A DNA stretch of 64,000 nt from Amblyomma americanum (lineage: Eukaryota > Arthropoda > Arachnida > Ixodida > Ixodidae). Position 1 is the first letter of the stretch. Each line of letters begins with the position of its first letter. Of the stretch, positions 49,331 to 62,700 are shown piece by piece. The stretch lies in contig NW_027526500.1 of NCBI RefSeq assembly GCF_052857255.1, positions 620,001 to 684,000 on the forward strand, written 5' to 3'. A model generated the notes under the pieces. The model was given only the letters and a program-made list of their open reading frames with translations. It was not told where the DNA came from and searched no databases. The position numbers and the translations under genes were made by a program.

Positions 49331-52300
49331 TACATGCTTTTCGCGCAGTTATAAAAGAAAAAGTTTTGACCAGTATCACGTGGAACACTTGTAATACCGA
49401 TGTGTTGTGATTTAGCTCGTTTCGGTTTAAAACAGCTTGTTTCGCTGTATTAAGCAAGAATACATGCTTTTCGCGCAGTTATAAGAGAAAAAGTTTTGAC
49501 GCGTATCAGAGGAACACTTGTAAAACCGATGTGTTCAGATTTAGCTCGTTTCGGTCTGAAACAGCTTGTTTCGTTGTATTAAGCACGAATACATGCTTTT
49601 CGCGCAGTTATAAGAGAAAAAGTTTAGATGCGTATCAGAGGAACACTTGTAAAACCGATGTGTTGTGATTTAGCTCGTTTCGGTGTAAAACAGCTTGTTT
49701 CGTAGTATTAAGCAAGAATACATGCTTTTCGCGCAGTTATAAGAGAAAAAGTTTTGACGCGTATTAGAGGAACACTTGTAAAACCTTTGTGTTGTGATTT
49801 AGCTCGTTTCGGTCTAAAACAGCTTGTTTCGCTGTATTAAGCAAGAATACATGCTTTTCGCGCAGTTATAGGAGAAAAAGTTTTGACGCGTGTCACAGGG
49901 ACACTTGTAAAACCGATGTGTTCAGATTTAGCTCGTTTCGGTCTAAAACAACTTGTTTCGTTGTATTAAGCACGAATACATGCTTTACGCGCAGTTATAG
50001 AAGAAAAAGTTTTGACGCCTATTAGAGAGACACTTGTAAAACCGATGTGTTATGATTTAGCTCGTTTCGGTCTAAAACAGCTTGTTTCGTTGTATTAAGC
50101 AAGAATACATGCTTTTCGCGCAGTTATAAGAGAGAAAGTTTTGACGAGTATCACGTGGATACTTGTAAAACCGATGTGTTCAGATTTAGCTCGTTTTGGT
50201 CTAAAACAACTTGTTTCGTTGTATTAAGCAAGAATACATGCTTTACGCGCAGTTATAGAAGAAAAAGTTTTGACGCGTATCAGAGAGACACTTGTAAAAC
50301 CGATGTGTTGTGATTTAGCTCGTTTCGGTCTAGATTTAGCTCGTTTCGGTCAAAAACAGCTTGTTTCGTTGTATTAAGCACGAATACATGCTTTTCGCGC
50401 AGTTAAAAGAGAAAAAGTTTTGACGAGTATCACGTGGAACACTTGTCATACCGTTGTGTTGTGATTTAGCTCGTTTCGGTCTAAAACAGCTTGTTTCGCT
50501 GTATTAAGCAAGAATACATGCTTTTCGCGCAGTTATAAGAGAAAAAGTTTTGACGAGTATCACGTGGAACACTTGTAGTACCGATGTGTTGTGATTTAGC
50601 TCGTTTCGGTCTAAAACAACTTGATTCGCTGTATTAAGCAAGAATACATGCTTTTCGCGCAGTTAAAAAAGAAAAAGTTTTGACGCGTATCAGAGGAACA
50701 CTTGTAAAACCGATGTGTTGTGATTTAGCTCATTTCGGTCTAAAACAGCTTGTTTCGCTGTATTAAGCAAGAATACATGCTTTTCGCGCAGTTATAAGAG
50801 AAAAAGTTTTGACGCGTATCAGAGGAACACTTGTAAAACCGATGTGTTCAGATTTAGTTCGTTTCGGTCTAAAACAGCTTGTTTCGTTGTATTAAGCACG
50901 AATACATGCTTTACGCGCAGTTATAGAAGAAAAAGTTTTGACGCGTATCAGAGACACTTGTAAAACCGATGTGTTGTGATTTAGCTCGTTTCGGTCTAAA
51001 ACAGCTTGTTTCGTTGTATTAAGCAAGAATACATGCTTTTCGCGCGGTTATAAGAGAAAAAGTTGACGAGTATCGCGTGGATACTTGTAAAACTGATGTG
51101 TTCAGATTTAGCTCGTTTCGGTCTAAAACAGCTTGTTGCGTTGTATTAAGCACGAATACATGCTTTTCGCGCAGTTATAAAAGAAAAAGTTTTGACCAGT
51201 ATCACGTGGAACACTTGTAATACCGATGTGTTGTGATTTAGCTCGTTTCGGTTTAAAACAGCTTGTTTCGCTGTATTAAGCAAGAATACATGCTTTTCGC
51301 GCAGTTATAAGAGAAAAAGTTTTGACGCGTATCAGAGGAACACTTGTAAAACCGATGTGTTCAGATTTAGCTCGTTTCGGTCTGAAACAGCTTGTTTCGT
51401 TGTATTAAGCACGAATACATGCTTTTCGCGCAGTTATAAGAGAAAAAGTTTAGACGCGTATCAGAGGAACACTTGTAAAACCGATGTGTTGTGATTTAGC
51501 TCGTTTCGGTGTAAAACAGCTTGTTTCGTAGTATTAAGCAAGAATACATGCTTTTCGCGCAGTTATAAGAGAAAAAAATGTTTTGACGCGTATTAGAGGA
51601 ACACTTGTAAAACCTTTGTGTTGTGATTTAGCTCGTTTCGGTCTAAAACAGCTTGTTTCGCTGTATTAAGCAAGAATACATGCTTTTCGCGCAGTTATAG
51701 GAGAAAAAGTTTTGACGCGTGTCACAGGGACACTTGTAAAACCGATGTGTACAGATTTAGCTCGTTTCGGTCTAAAACAACTTGTTTCGTTGTATTAAGC
51801 ACGAATACATGCTTTACGCGCAGGTATAGAAGAAAAAGTTTTGACGCCTATTAGAGAGACACTTGTAAAACCGATGTGTTATGATTTAGCTCGTTTCGGT
51901 CTAAAACAGCTTGTTTCGTTGTATTAAGCAAGAATACATGCTTTTCGCGCAGTTATAAGAGAGAAAGTTTTGACGAGTATCACGTGGATACTTGTAAAAC
52001 CGATGTGTTCAGATTTACATCGTTTTGGTCTAAAACAGCTCGTTTCGTTGTATTAAGCAAGAATACATGCTTTACGCGCAGTTATAGAAGAAAAAGTTTT
52101 GACGCGTATCAGAGAGACACTTGTAAAACCGATGTGTTGTGATTTAGCTCGTTTCGGTCTAGATTTAGCTCGTTTCGGTCAAAAACAGCTTGTTTCGTTG
52201 TATTAAGCACGAATACATGCTTTTCGCGCAGTTAAAAGAGAAAAAGTTTTGACGAGTATCACGTGGAACACTTGTAATACCGATGTGTTGTGATTTAGCT

Positions 52301-52860
52301 CGTTTCGGTCTAAAACAGCTTGTTTCGCTGTATTAAGCAAGAATACATGCTTTTCGCGCAGTTATAAGAGAAAATGTTTTGACGAGTATCACGTGGAACA
52401 CTTGTAGTACCGATGTGTTGTGATTTAGCTCGTTTCGGTCTAAAACAACTTGATTCGCTGTATTAAGCAAGAATACATGCTTTTCGCGCAGTTAAAAAAG
52501 AAAAAGTTTAGACGCGTATCAGAGGAACACTTGTAAAACCGATGTGTTGTGATTTAGCTCGTTTCGGTGTAAAACAGCTTGTTTCGTAGTATTAAGCAAG
52601 AATACATGCTTTTCGCGCAGTTATAAGAGAAAAAGTTTTGACGCGTATTAGAGGAACACTTGTAAAACCGATGTGTTGTGATTTAGCTCATTTCGGTCTA
52701 AAACAGCTTGTTTCGCTGTATTAAGCAAGAATACATGCTTTTCGCGCAGTTAAAAGAGAAAAAGTTTTGACGAGTATCACGTGGATACTTGTAAAACCGA
52801 TGTGTTCAGATTTAGCTCGTTTCGGTCTAAAACAGCTTGTTTCGTTGTATTAAGCACGAA
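49331..52860 (+). repeat. 3,530-bp-offset repeat with 52861 onward
   Basis: From the GACCAG unit at 49331 to about 50770 the subtype order matches 52861 to about 54300 at offset 3,530, including AGTTTAGATG, CCTTTGTG, CACAGGGACAC, GTTATG, the 150-bp unit and TACCGTTGTG (here with GTCATACC). The rest of the block (from 51157) parallels 47885-49330 but is 258 bp longer because it keeps two units (GACGCCTAT and AGAGAGAAAG) that 47885-49330 lacks. Confidence 0.7.
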
Positions 52861-55800
52861 TACATGCTTTTCGCGCAGTTATAAAAGAAAAAGTTTTGAC
52901 CAGTATCACGTGGAACACTTGTAATACCGATGTGTTGTGATTTAGCTCGTTTCGGTTTAAAACAGCTTGTTTCGCTGTATTAAGCAAGAATACATGCTTT
53001 TCGCGCAGTTATAAGAGAAAAAGTTTTGACGCGTATCAGAGGAACACTTGTAAAACCGATGTGTTCAGATTTAGCTCGTTTCGGTCTGAAACAGCTTGTT
53101 TCGTTGTATTAAGCACGAATACATGCTTTTCGCGCAGTTATAAGAGAAAAAGTTTAGATGCGTATCAGAGGAACACTTGTAAAACCGATGTGTTGTGATT
53201 TAGCTCGTTTCGGTGTAAAACAGCTTGTTTCGTAGTATTAAGCAAGAATACATGCTTTTCGCGCAGTTATAAGAGAAAAAGTTTTGACGCGTATTAGAGG
53301 AACACTTGTAAAACCTTTGTGTTGTGATTTAGCTCGTTTCGGTCTAAAACAGCTTGTTTCGCTGTATTAAGCAAGAATACATGCTTTTCGCGCAGTTATA
53401 GGAGAAAAAGTTTTGACGCGTGTCACAGGGACACTTGTAAAACCGATGTGTTCAGATTTAGCTCGTTTCGGTCTAAAACAACTTGTTTCGTTGTATTAAG
53501 CACGAATACATGCTTTACGCGCAGTTATAGAAGAAAAAGTTTTGACGCCTATTAGAGAGACACTTGTAAAACCGATGTGTTATGATTTAGCTCGTTTCGG
53601 TCTAAAACAGCTTGTTTCGTTGTATTAAGCAAGAATACATGCTTTTCGCGCAGTTATAAGAGAGAAAGTTTTGACGAGTATCACGTGGATACTTGTAAAA
53701 CCGATGTGTTCAGATTTAGCTCGTTTTGGTCTAAAACAACTTGTTTCGTTGTATTAAGCAAGAATACATGCTTTACGCGCAGTTATAGAAGAAAAAGTTT
53801 TGACGCGTATCAGAGAGACACTTGTAAAACCGATGTGTTGTGATTTAGCTCGTTTCGGTCTAGATTTAGCTCGTTTCGGTCAAAAACAGCTTGTTTCGTT
53901 GTATTAAGCACGAATACATGCTTTTCGCGCAGTTAAAAGAGAAAAAGTTTTGACGAGTATCACGTGGAACACTTGTAATACCGTTGTGTTGTGATTTAGC
54001 TCGTTTCGGTCTAAAACAGCTTGTTTCGCTGTATTAAGCAAGAATACATGCTTTTCGCGCAGTTATAAGAGAAAAAGTTTTGACGAGTATCACGTGGAAC
54101 ACTTGTAGTACCGATGTGTTGTGATTTAGCTCGTTTCGGTCTAAAACAACTTGATTCGCTGTATTAAGCAAGAATACATGCTTTTCGCGCAGTTAAAAAA
54201 GAAAAAGTTTTGACGCGTATCAGAGGAACACTTGTAAAACCGATGTGTTGTGATTTAGCTCATTTCGGTCTAAAACAGCTTGTTTCGCTGTATTAAGCAA
54301 GAATACATGCTTTTCGCGCAGTTAAAAGAGAAAAAGTTTTGACGAGTATCACGTGGATACTTGTAAAACCGATGTGTTCAGATTTAGCTCGTTTCGGTCT
54401 AAAACAGCTTGTTTCGTTGTATTAAGCAAGAATACATGCTTTTCGCGCAGTTATAAGAGAAAAAGTTTTGACGCGTATTAGAGAGACACTTGTAAAACCG
54501 ATGTGTTGTGATTTAGCTCGTTTCGGTCTAAAACAGCTTGTTTCGTTGTATTAAGCAAGAATACATGCTTTTCGCGCAGTTATAAGAGAAAAAGTTTTGA
54601 CGAGTATCACGTGGATACTTGTAAAACCGATGTGTTGTGATTTAGCTCGTTTCGGTCTAAAACAGCTTGTTTCGCTGTATTAAGCAAGAATACATGCTTT
54701 TCGCGCCGTTATAAGAGAAAAAGTTTTGACGCGTATCAGAGGAACACTTGTAAAACCGATGTGTTGTGATTTAGCTCATTTCGGTCTAAAACATCTTGTT
54801 TCGCTGTATTAAGCAAGAATACATGCTTTTCGCGCAGTTATAAGAGAAAAAGTTTTGACGCGTATCAGAGGAACACTTGTAAAACCGATGTGTTGTGATT
54901 TAGCTCGTTTCGGTCTAAAACAACTTGTTTCGCTGTATTAGGCAAGAATACATGCTTTTCGCTCAGTTATAAGAGAAAAGGTTTTGACGCGTATCAGAGG
55001 AACACTTGTAAAACCGATGTGTTGTGATTTAGCTCGTTTCGGTCTAAAACAGCTTGTTTCGCTGTATTAAGCAAGAATACATGCTTTTCGCGCAGTTATA
55101 AGAGAAAAAGTTTTGACGCGTATCAGAGGAACACTTGTAAAACCGATGTGTTCAGATTTATTTCTTTTCGGTCTAAAACAGCTTGTTTCGTTGTATTAAG
55201 CACGAATACATGCTTTACGCGCAGTTATAGAAGAAAAAGTTTTGACGCGTATCAGAGACACTTGTAAAACCGATATGTTGTGATTTAGCTCGTTTCGGTC
55301 TAAAACAGCTTGTTTCGTTGTATTAAGCAAGAATACATGCTTTTCGCGCGGTTATAAGAGAAAAAGTTGACGAGTATCACGTGGATACTTGTAAAACCGA
55401 TGTGTTCAGATTTAGCTCGTTTCGGTCTAAAACAGCTTGTTTCGTTGTATTAAGCAAGAATACATGCTTTTCGCGCAGTTATAAGAGAAAAAGTTTTGAC
55501 GCGTATCAGAGGAACACTTGTAAAACCGATGTGTTAAGATTTAGCTCGTTTCGGCCTGAAACAGCTTGTTTCGTTGTATTAAGCACGAATACATGCTTTT
55601 CGCGCAGTTATAAGAGAAAAAGTTTAGACGCGTATCAGAGGAACACTTGTAAAACCGATGTGTTGTGATTTAGCTTGTTTCGGTGTAAAACAGCTTGTTT
55701 CGTAGTATTAAGCAAGAATACATGCTTTTCGCGCAGTTATAAGAGAAAAAGTTTTAACACGTATTAGAGGAACACTTGTAAAACCGATGTGTTGTGATTT

Positions 55801-56751
55801 AGCTCATTTCGGTCTAAAACAGCTTGTTTCGCTGTATTAAGCAAGAATACATGCTTTTCGCGCAGTTAAAAGAGAAAAAGTTTTGACGAGTATCACGTGG
55901 ATACTTGTAAAACCGATGTGTTCAGATTTAGCTCGTTTCGGTCTAAAACAGCTTGTTTCGTTGTATTAAGCACGAATACATGCTTTTCGCGCAGTTAAAA
56001 GAGAAAAAGTTTTGACGAGTATCACGTGGAACACTTGTAATACCGATGTGTTGTGATTTAGCTCGTTTCGGTCTAAAACAGCTTGTTTCGCTGTATTAAG
56101 CAAGAATACATGCTTTTCGCGCAGTTATAAGAGAAAAAGTTTTGGAGTATCACGTGGAACACTTGTAGTACCGATGTTGTTGTGATTAACCTCGTTTCGG
56201 TCTAAAACAGCTTGTTTCGTTGTATTAAGCAAGAATACATGGTTTTTCGCGCAGTTATAAGAGAAAAAGTTTTGACGAGTATCACGTGGATACTTGTAAA
56301 ACCGATGTGTTCAGATTTAGCTAGTTTCGGTCTAAAACAGCTTGTTTCGTTGTATTAAGCAAGAATACATGCTTTTCGCGCCGTTATAAGAGAAAAAGAT
56401 TGACGCGTATCAGAGGAACACTTGTAAAACCGATGTGTTGTGATTTAGCTCATTTCGGTCTAAAACATCTTGTTTCGCTGTATTAAGCAAGAATACATGC
56501 TTTTCGCGCAGTTATAAGAGAAAAAGTTTTGACGCGTATCAGAGGAACACTTGTAAAACCGATGTGTTGTGATTTAGCTCGTTTCGGTCTAAAACAGCTT
56601 GTTTCGCTGTATTAAGCAAGAATACATGCTTTTCGCGCAGTTATAAGAGAAAAAGTTTTGACGCGTATCAGAGGAACACTTGTAAAACCGATGTGTTCAG
56701 ATTTAGCTCGTTTCGGTCTAAAACAGCTTGTTTCGTTGTAATAAGCACGAA
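52861..56751 (+). repeat. 31-mer-like HOR unit, 3,891 bp
   Basis: Follows the landmark order of the 17461 unit closely, including GCTCAGTTA, ATTTATTTCTTTT (near 55156), CGCGCGG and CATGG (56238). It is shorter because of at least one monomer lost at the hybrid 54562-54690 and another near 55500. Private indels sit near 56145 (GTTTTGGAGTATC), 56177 (GATGTTGTTG, GATTAACCTCG) and 56241 (GGTTTTTCG). It is the most distant well-preserved relative of the two 4,021-bp copies. Confidence 0.72.
54562..54690 (+). repeat. Hybrid monomer, E-box front joined to GTTGTG/CGCTG back
   Basis: CACGTGGATAC is followed by GTTGTG and CGCTG, a combination almost absent elsewhere. It fits an exchange between an E-box unit and the next 130-bp unit, removing one monomer relative to the usual order. 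Confidence 0.68.
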
Positions 56752-59700
56752 TACATGCTTTTCGCGCAGTTATAAAAGAAAAAGTTTTGACCAGTATCAC
56801 GTGGAACACTTGTAATACCGATGTGTTGTGATTTAGCTCGTTTCGGTTTAAAACAGCTTGTTTCGCTGTATTAAGCAAGAATACATGCTTTTCGCGCAGT
56901 TATAAGAGAAAAAGTTTTGACGCGTATCAGAGGAACACTTGTAAAACCGATGTGTTCAGATTTAGCTCGTTTCGGTCTGAAACAGCTTGTTTCGTTGTAT
57001 TAAGCACGAATACATGCTTTTCGCGCAGTTATAAGAGAAAAAGTTTAGACGCGTATCAGAGGAACACTTGTAAAACCGATGTGTTGTGATTTAGCTCGTT
57101 TCGGTGTAAAACAGCTTGTTTCGTAGTATTAAGCAAGAATACATGCTTTTCGCGCAGTTATAAGAGAAAAAGTTTTGACGCGTATTAGAGGAACACTTGT
57201 AAAACCTTTGTGTTGTGATTTAGCTCGTTTCGGTCTAAAACAGCTTGTTTCGCTGTATTAAGCAAGAATACATGCTTTTCGCGCAGTTATAGGAGAAAAA
57301 GTTTTGACGCGTGTCACAGGGACACTTGTAAAACCGATGTGTACAGATTTAGCTCGTTTCGGTCTAAAACAACTTGTTTCGTTGTATTAAGCACGAATAC
57401 ATGCTTTACGCGCAGGTATAGAAGAAAAAGTTTTGACGCCTATTAGAGAGACACTTGTAAAACCGATGTGTTATGATTTAGCTCGTTTCGGTCTAAAACA
57501 GCTTGTTTCGTTGTATTAAGCAAGAATACATGCTTTTCGCGCAGTTATAAGAGAGAAAGTTTTGACGAGTATCACGTGGATACTTGTAAAACCGATGTGT
57601 TCAGATTTACATCGTTTTGGTCTAAAACAGCTCGTTTCGTTGTATTAAGCAAGAATACATGCTTTACGCGCAGTTATAGAAGAAAAAGTTTTGACGCGTA
57701 TCAGAGAGACACTTGTAAAACCGATGTGTTGTGATTTAGCTCGTTTCGGTCTAGATTTAGCTCGTTTCGGTCAAAAACAGCTTGTTTCGTTGTATTAAGC
57801 ACGAATACATGCTTTTCGCGCAGTTAAAAGAGAAAAAGTTTTGACGAGTATCACGTGGAACACTTGTAATACCGATGTGTTGTGATTTAGCTCGTTTCGG
57901 TCTAAAACAGCTTGTTTCGCTGTATTAAGCAAGAATACATGCTTTTCGCGCAGTTATAAGAGAAAATGTTTTGACGAGTATCACGTGGAACACTTGTAGT
58001 ACCGATGTGTTGTGATTTAGCTCGTTTCGGTCTAAAACAACTTGATTCGCTGTATTAAGCAAGAATACATGCTTTTCGCGCAGTTATAAAAGAAAAAGTT
58101 TTGACGCGTATCAGAGGAACACTTGTAAAACCGATGTGTTGTGATTTAGCTCATTTCGGTCTAAAACAGCTTGTTTCGCTGTATTAAGCAAGAATACATG
58201 CTTTTCGCGCAGTTAAAAGAGAAAAAGTTTTGACCAGTATCACGTGGATACTTGTAAAACCGATGTGTTCAGATTTAGCTCGTGTCGGTCTAAAACAGCT
58301 TGTTTCGTTGTATTAAGCAAGAATACATGCTTTTCGCGCAGTTATAAGAGAAAAAGTTTTGACGCGTATTAGAGAGACACTTGTAAAACCGATGTGTTGT
58401 GATTTAGCTCGTTTCGGTCTAAAACAGCTTGTTTCGTTGTATTAAGCAAGAATACATGCTTTTCGCGCAGTTATAAGAGAAAAAGTTTTGACGAGTATCA
58501 CGTGGATACTTGTAAAACCGATGTGTTCAGATTTAGCTCGTTTCGGTCTAAAACAGCTTGTTTCGTTGTATTAGGCACGAATACATGCTTTTCGCGCAGT
58601 TAAAAGAGAAAACGTTTTGACGAGTATCACGTGGAACACTTGTAATACCGATGTGTTGTGATTTAGCTCGTTTCGGTCTAAAACAGCTTGTTTCGCTGTA
58701 TTAAGCAAGAATACATGCTTTTCGCGCCGTTATAAGAGAAAAAGTTTTGACGCGTATCAGAGGAACACTTGTAAAACCGATGTGTTGTGATTTAGCTCAT
58801 TTCGGTCTAAAACATCTTGTATCGCTGTATTAAGCAAGAATACATGCTTTTCGCGCAGTTATAAGAGAAAAGGTTTTGACGCGTATCAGAGGAACACTCG
58901 TAAAACCGATGTGTTGTGATTTATCTCGTTTCGGTATAAAACAACTTGTTTCGCTGTATTAAGCAAGAATACATGCTTTTCGCGCAGTTATAAGAGAAAA
59001 AGTTTTGACGCGTATCAGAGGAACACTTGTAAAACCGATGTGTTGTGATTTAGCTCGTTTCGGTCTAAAACAGCTTGTTTCGCTGTATTAAGCAAGAATA
59101 CATGCTTTTCGCGCAGTTATAAGAGAAAAAGTTTTGACGCGTATCAGAGGAACACTTGTAAAACCGATGTGTTCAGATTTAGTTCGTTTCGGTCTAAAAC
59201 AGCTTGTTTCGTTGTATTAAGCACGAATACATGCTTTACGCGCAGTTATAGAAGAAAAAGTTTTGACGCGTATCAGAGACACTTGTAAAACCGATGTGTT
59301 GTGATTTAGCTCGTTTCGGTCTAAAACAGCTTGTTTCGTTGTATTAAGCAAGAATACATGCTTTTCGCGCGGTTATAAGAGAAAAAGTTGACGAGTATCG
59401 CGTGGATACTTGTAAAACTGATGTGTTCAGATTTAGCTCGTTTCGGTCTAAAACAGCTTGTTTCGTTGTATTAAGCACGAATACATGCTTTTCGCGCAGT
59501 TATAAAAGAAAAAGTTTTGACCAGTATCACGTGGAACACTTGTAATACCGATGTGTTGTGATTTAGCTCGTTTCGGTTTAAAACAGCTTGTTTCGCTGTA
59601 TTAAGCAAGAATACATGCTTTTCGCGCAGTTATAAGAGAAAAAGTTTTGACGCGTATCAGAGGAACACTTGTAAAACCGATGTGTTCAGATTTAGCTCGT

Positions 59701-62700
59701 TTCGGTCTGAAACAGCTTGTTTCGTTGTATTAAGCACGAATACATGCTTTTCGCGCAGTTATAAGAGAAAAAGTTTAGACGCGTATCAGAGGAACACTTG
59801 TAAAACCGATGTGTTGTGATTTAGCTCGTTTCGGTGTAAAACAGCTTGTTTCGTAGTATTAAGCAAGAATACATGCTTTTCGCGCAGTTATAAGAGAAAA
59901 AAATGTTTTGACGCGTATTAGAGGAACACTTGTAAAACCGATGTGTTCAGATTTAGCTCGTTTCGGTCTAAAACAGCTTGTTTCGTTGTATTAAGCACGA
60001 ATACATGCTTTTCGCGCAGTTATAAAAGAAAAAGTTTTGACCAGTATCACGTGGAACACTTGTAATACCGATGTGTTGTGATTTAGCTCGTTTCGGTTTA
60101 AAACAGCTTGTTTCGTTGTATTAAGCAAGAATACATGCTTTTCGCGCAGTTATAAGAGAAAAAGTTTTGACGCGTATTAGAGAGACACTTGTAAAACCGA
60201 TGTGTTGTGATTTAGCTCGTTTCGGTCTAAAACAGCTTGTTTCGTTGTATTAAGCAAGAATACATGCTTTTCGCGCAGTTATAAGAGAAAAAGTTTTGAC
60301 GAGTATCACGTGGATACTTGTAAAACCGATGTGTTCAGATTTAGCTCGTTTCGGTCTAAAACAGCTTGTTTCGTTGTATTAAGCACGAATACATGCTTTT
60401 CGCGCAGTTAAAAGAGAAAACGTTTTGACGAGTATCACGTGGAACACTTGTAATACCGATGTGTTGTGATTTAGCTCGTTTCGGTCTAAAACAGCTTGTT
60501 TCGCTGTATTAAGCAAGAATACATGCTTTTCGCGCCGTTATAAGAGAAAAAGTTTTGACGCGTATCAGAGGAACACTTGTAAAACCGATGTGTTGTGATT
60601 TAGCTCATTTCGGTCTAAAACATCTTGTATCGCTGTATTAAGCAAGAATACATGCTTTTCGCGCAGTTATAAGAGAAAAGGTTTTGACGCGTATCAGAGG
60701 AACACTCGTAAAACCGATGTGTTGTGATTTATCTCGTTTCGGTATAAAACAACTTGTTTCGCTGTATTAAGCAAGAATACATGCTTTTCGCGCAGTTATA
60801 AGAGAAAAAGTTTTGACGCGTATCAGAGGAACACTTGTAAAACCGATGTGTTGTGATTTAGCTCGTTTCGGTCTAAAACAGCTTGTTTCGCTGTATTAAG
60901 CAAGAATACATGCTTTTCGCGCAGTTATAAGAGAAAAAGTTTTGACGCGTATCAGAGGAACACTTGTAAAACCGATGTGTTCAGATTTAGTTCGTTTCGG
61001 TCTAAAACAGCTTGTTTCGTTGTATTAAGCACGAATACATGCTTTACGCGCAGTTATAGAAGAAAAAGTTTTGACGCGTATCAGAGACACTTGTAAAACC
61101 GATGTGTTGTGATTTAGCTCGTTTCGGTCTAAAACAGCTTGTTTCGTTGTATTAAGCAAGAATACATGCTTTTCGCGCGGTTATAAGAGAAAAAGTTGAC
61201 GAGTATCGCGTGGATACTTGTAAAACTGATGTGTTCAGATTTAGCTCGTTTCGGTCTAAAACAGCTTGTTTCGTTGTATTAAGCACGAATACATGCTTTT
61301 CGCGCAGTTATAAAAGAAAAAGTTTTGACCAGTATCACGTGGAACACTTGTAATACCGATGTGTTGTGATTTAGCTCGTTTCGGTTTAAAACAGCTTGTT
61401 TCGCTGTATTAAGCAAGAATACATGCTTTTCGCGCAGTTATAAGAGAAAAAGTTTTGACGCGTATCAGAGGAACACTTGTAAAACCGATGTGTTCAGATT
61501 TAGCTCGTTTCGGTCTGAAACAGCTTGTTTCGTTGTATTAAGCACGAATACATGCTTTTCGCGCAGTTATAAGAGAAAAAGTTTAGACGCGTATCAGAGG
61601 AACACTTGTAAAACCGATGTGTTGTGATTTAGCTCGTTTCGGTGTAAAACAGCTTGTTTCGTAGTATTAAGCAAGAATACATGCTTTTCGCGCAGTTATA
61701 AGAGAAAAAAATGTTTTGACGCGTATTAGAGGAACACTTGTAAAACCTTTGTGTTGTGATTTAGCTCGTTTCGGTCTAAAACAGCTTGTTTCGCTGTATT
61801 AAGCAAGAATACATGCTTTTCGCGCAGTTATAGGAGAAAAAGTTTTGACGCGTGTCACAGGGACACTTGTAAAACCGATGTGTACAGATTTAGCTCGTTT
61901 CGGTCTAAAACAACTTGTTTCGTTGTATTAAGCACGAATACATGCTTTACGCGCAGTTATAGAAGAAAAAGTTTTGACGCGTATCAGAGAGACACTTGTA
62001 AAACCGATGTGTTGTGATTTAGCTCGTTTCGGTCTAGATTTAGCTCGTTTCGGTCAAAAACAGCTTGTTTCGTTGTATTAAGCACGAATACATGCTTTTC
62101 GCGCAGTTAAAAGAGAAAAAGTTTTGACGAGTATCACGTGGAACACTTGTAATACCGATGTGTTGTGATTTAGCTCGTTTCGGTCTAAAACAGCTTGTTT
62201 CGCTGTATTAAGCAAGAATACATGCTTTTCGCGCAGTTATAAGAGAAAATGTTTTGACGAGTATCACGTGGAACACTTGTAGTACCGATGTGTTGTGATT
62301 TAGCTCGTTTCGGTCAAAAAAAACTTGATTCGCTGTATTAAGCAAGAATACATGCTTTTCGCGCAGTTAAAAAAGAAAAAGTTTAGACGCGTATCAGAGG
62401 AACACTTGTAAAACCGATGTGTTGTGATTTAGCTCGTTTCGGTGTAAAACAGCTTGTTTCGTAGTATTAAGCAAGAATACATGCTTTTCGCGCAGTTATA
62501 AGAGAAAAAGTTTTGACGCGTATTAGAGGAACACTTGTAAAACCGATGTGTTGTGATTTAGCTCATTTCGGTCTAAAACAGCTTGTTTCGCTGTATTAAG
62601 CAAGAATACATGCTTTTCGCGCAGTTAAAAGAGAAAAAGTTTTGACGAGTATCACGTGGATACTTGTAAAACCGATGTGTTCAGATTTAGCTCGTTTCGG

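Larger units (their letters stand above)
43343..56751 (+). repeat. 13.4-kb super-unit, copy 1
   Basis: Bases 43343-50595 are collinear with 56752-64000: first offset 13,409, then 13,406 after a 3-base A-tract insertion present only here near 43765, then 13,405 after a one-base G insertion near 46779. Shared rare marks are TTTACATCG (ACAT at 44203 and 57609), CTCGTGTCGG, GTATCGCGTGG with ACTGATG, TTGTATCGC, GGTATAAAAC and the A-tract insertion. The simplest reading is a tandem duplication of about 13.4 kb whose second copy is cut by the window end. Left of 43343 similarity continues to about 42.4 kb with a three-monomer length difference. Confidence 0.78.
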
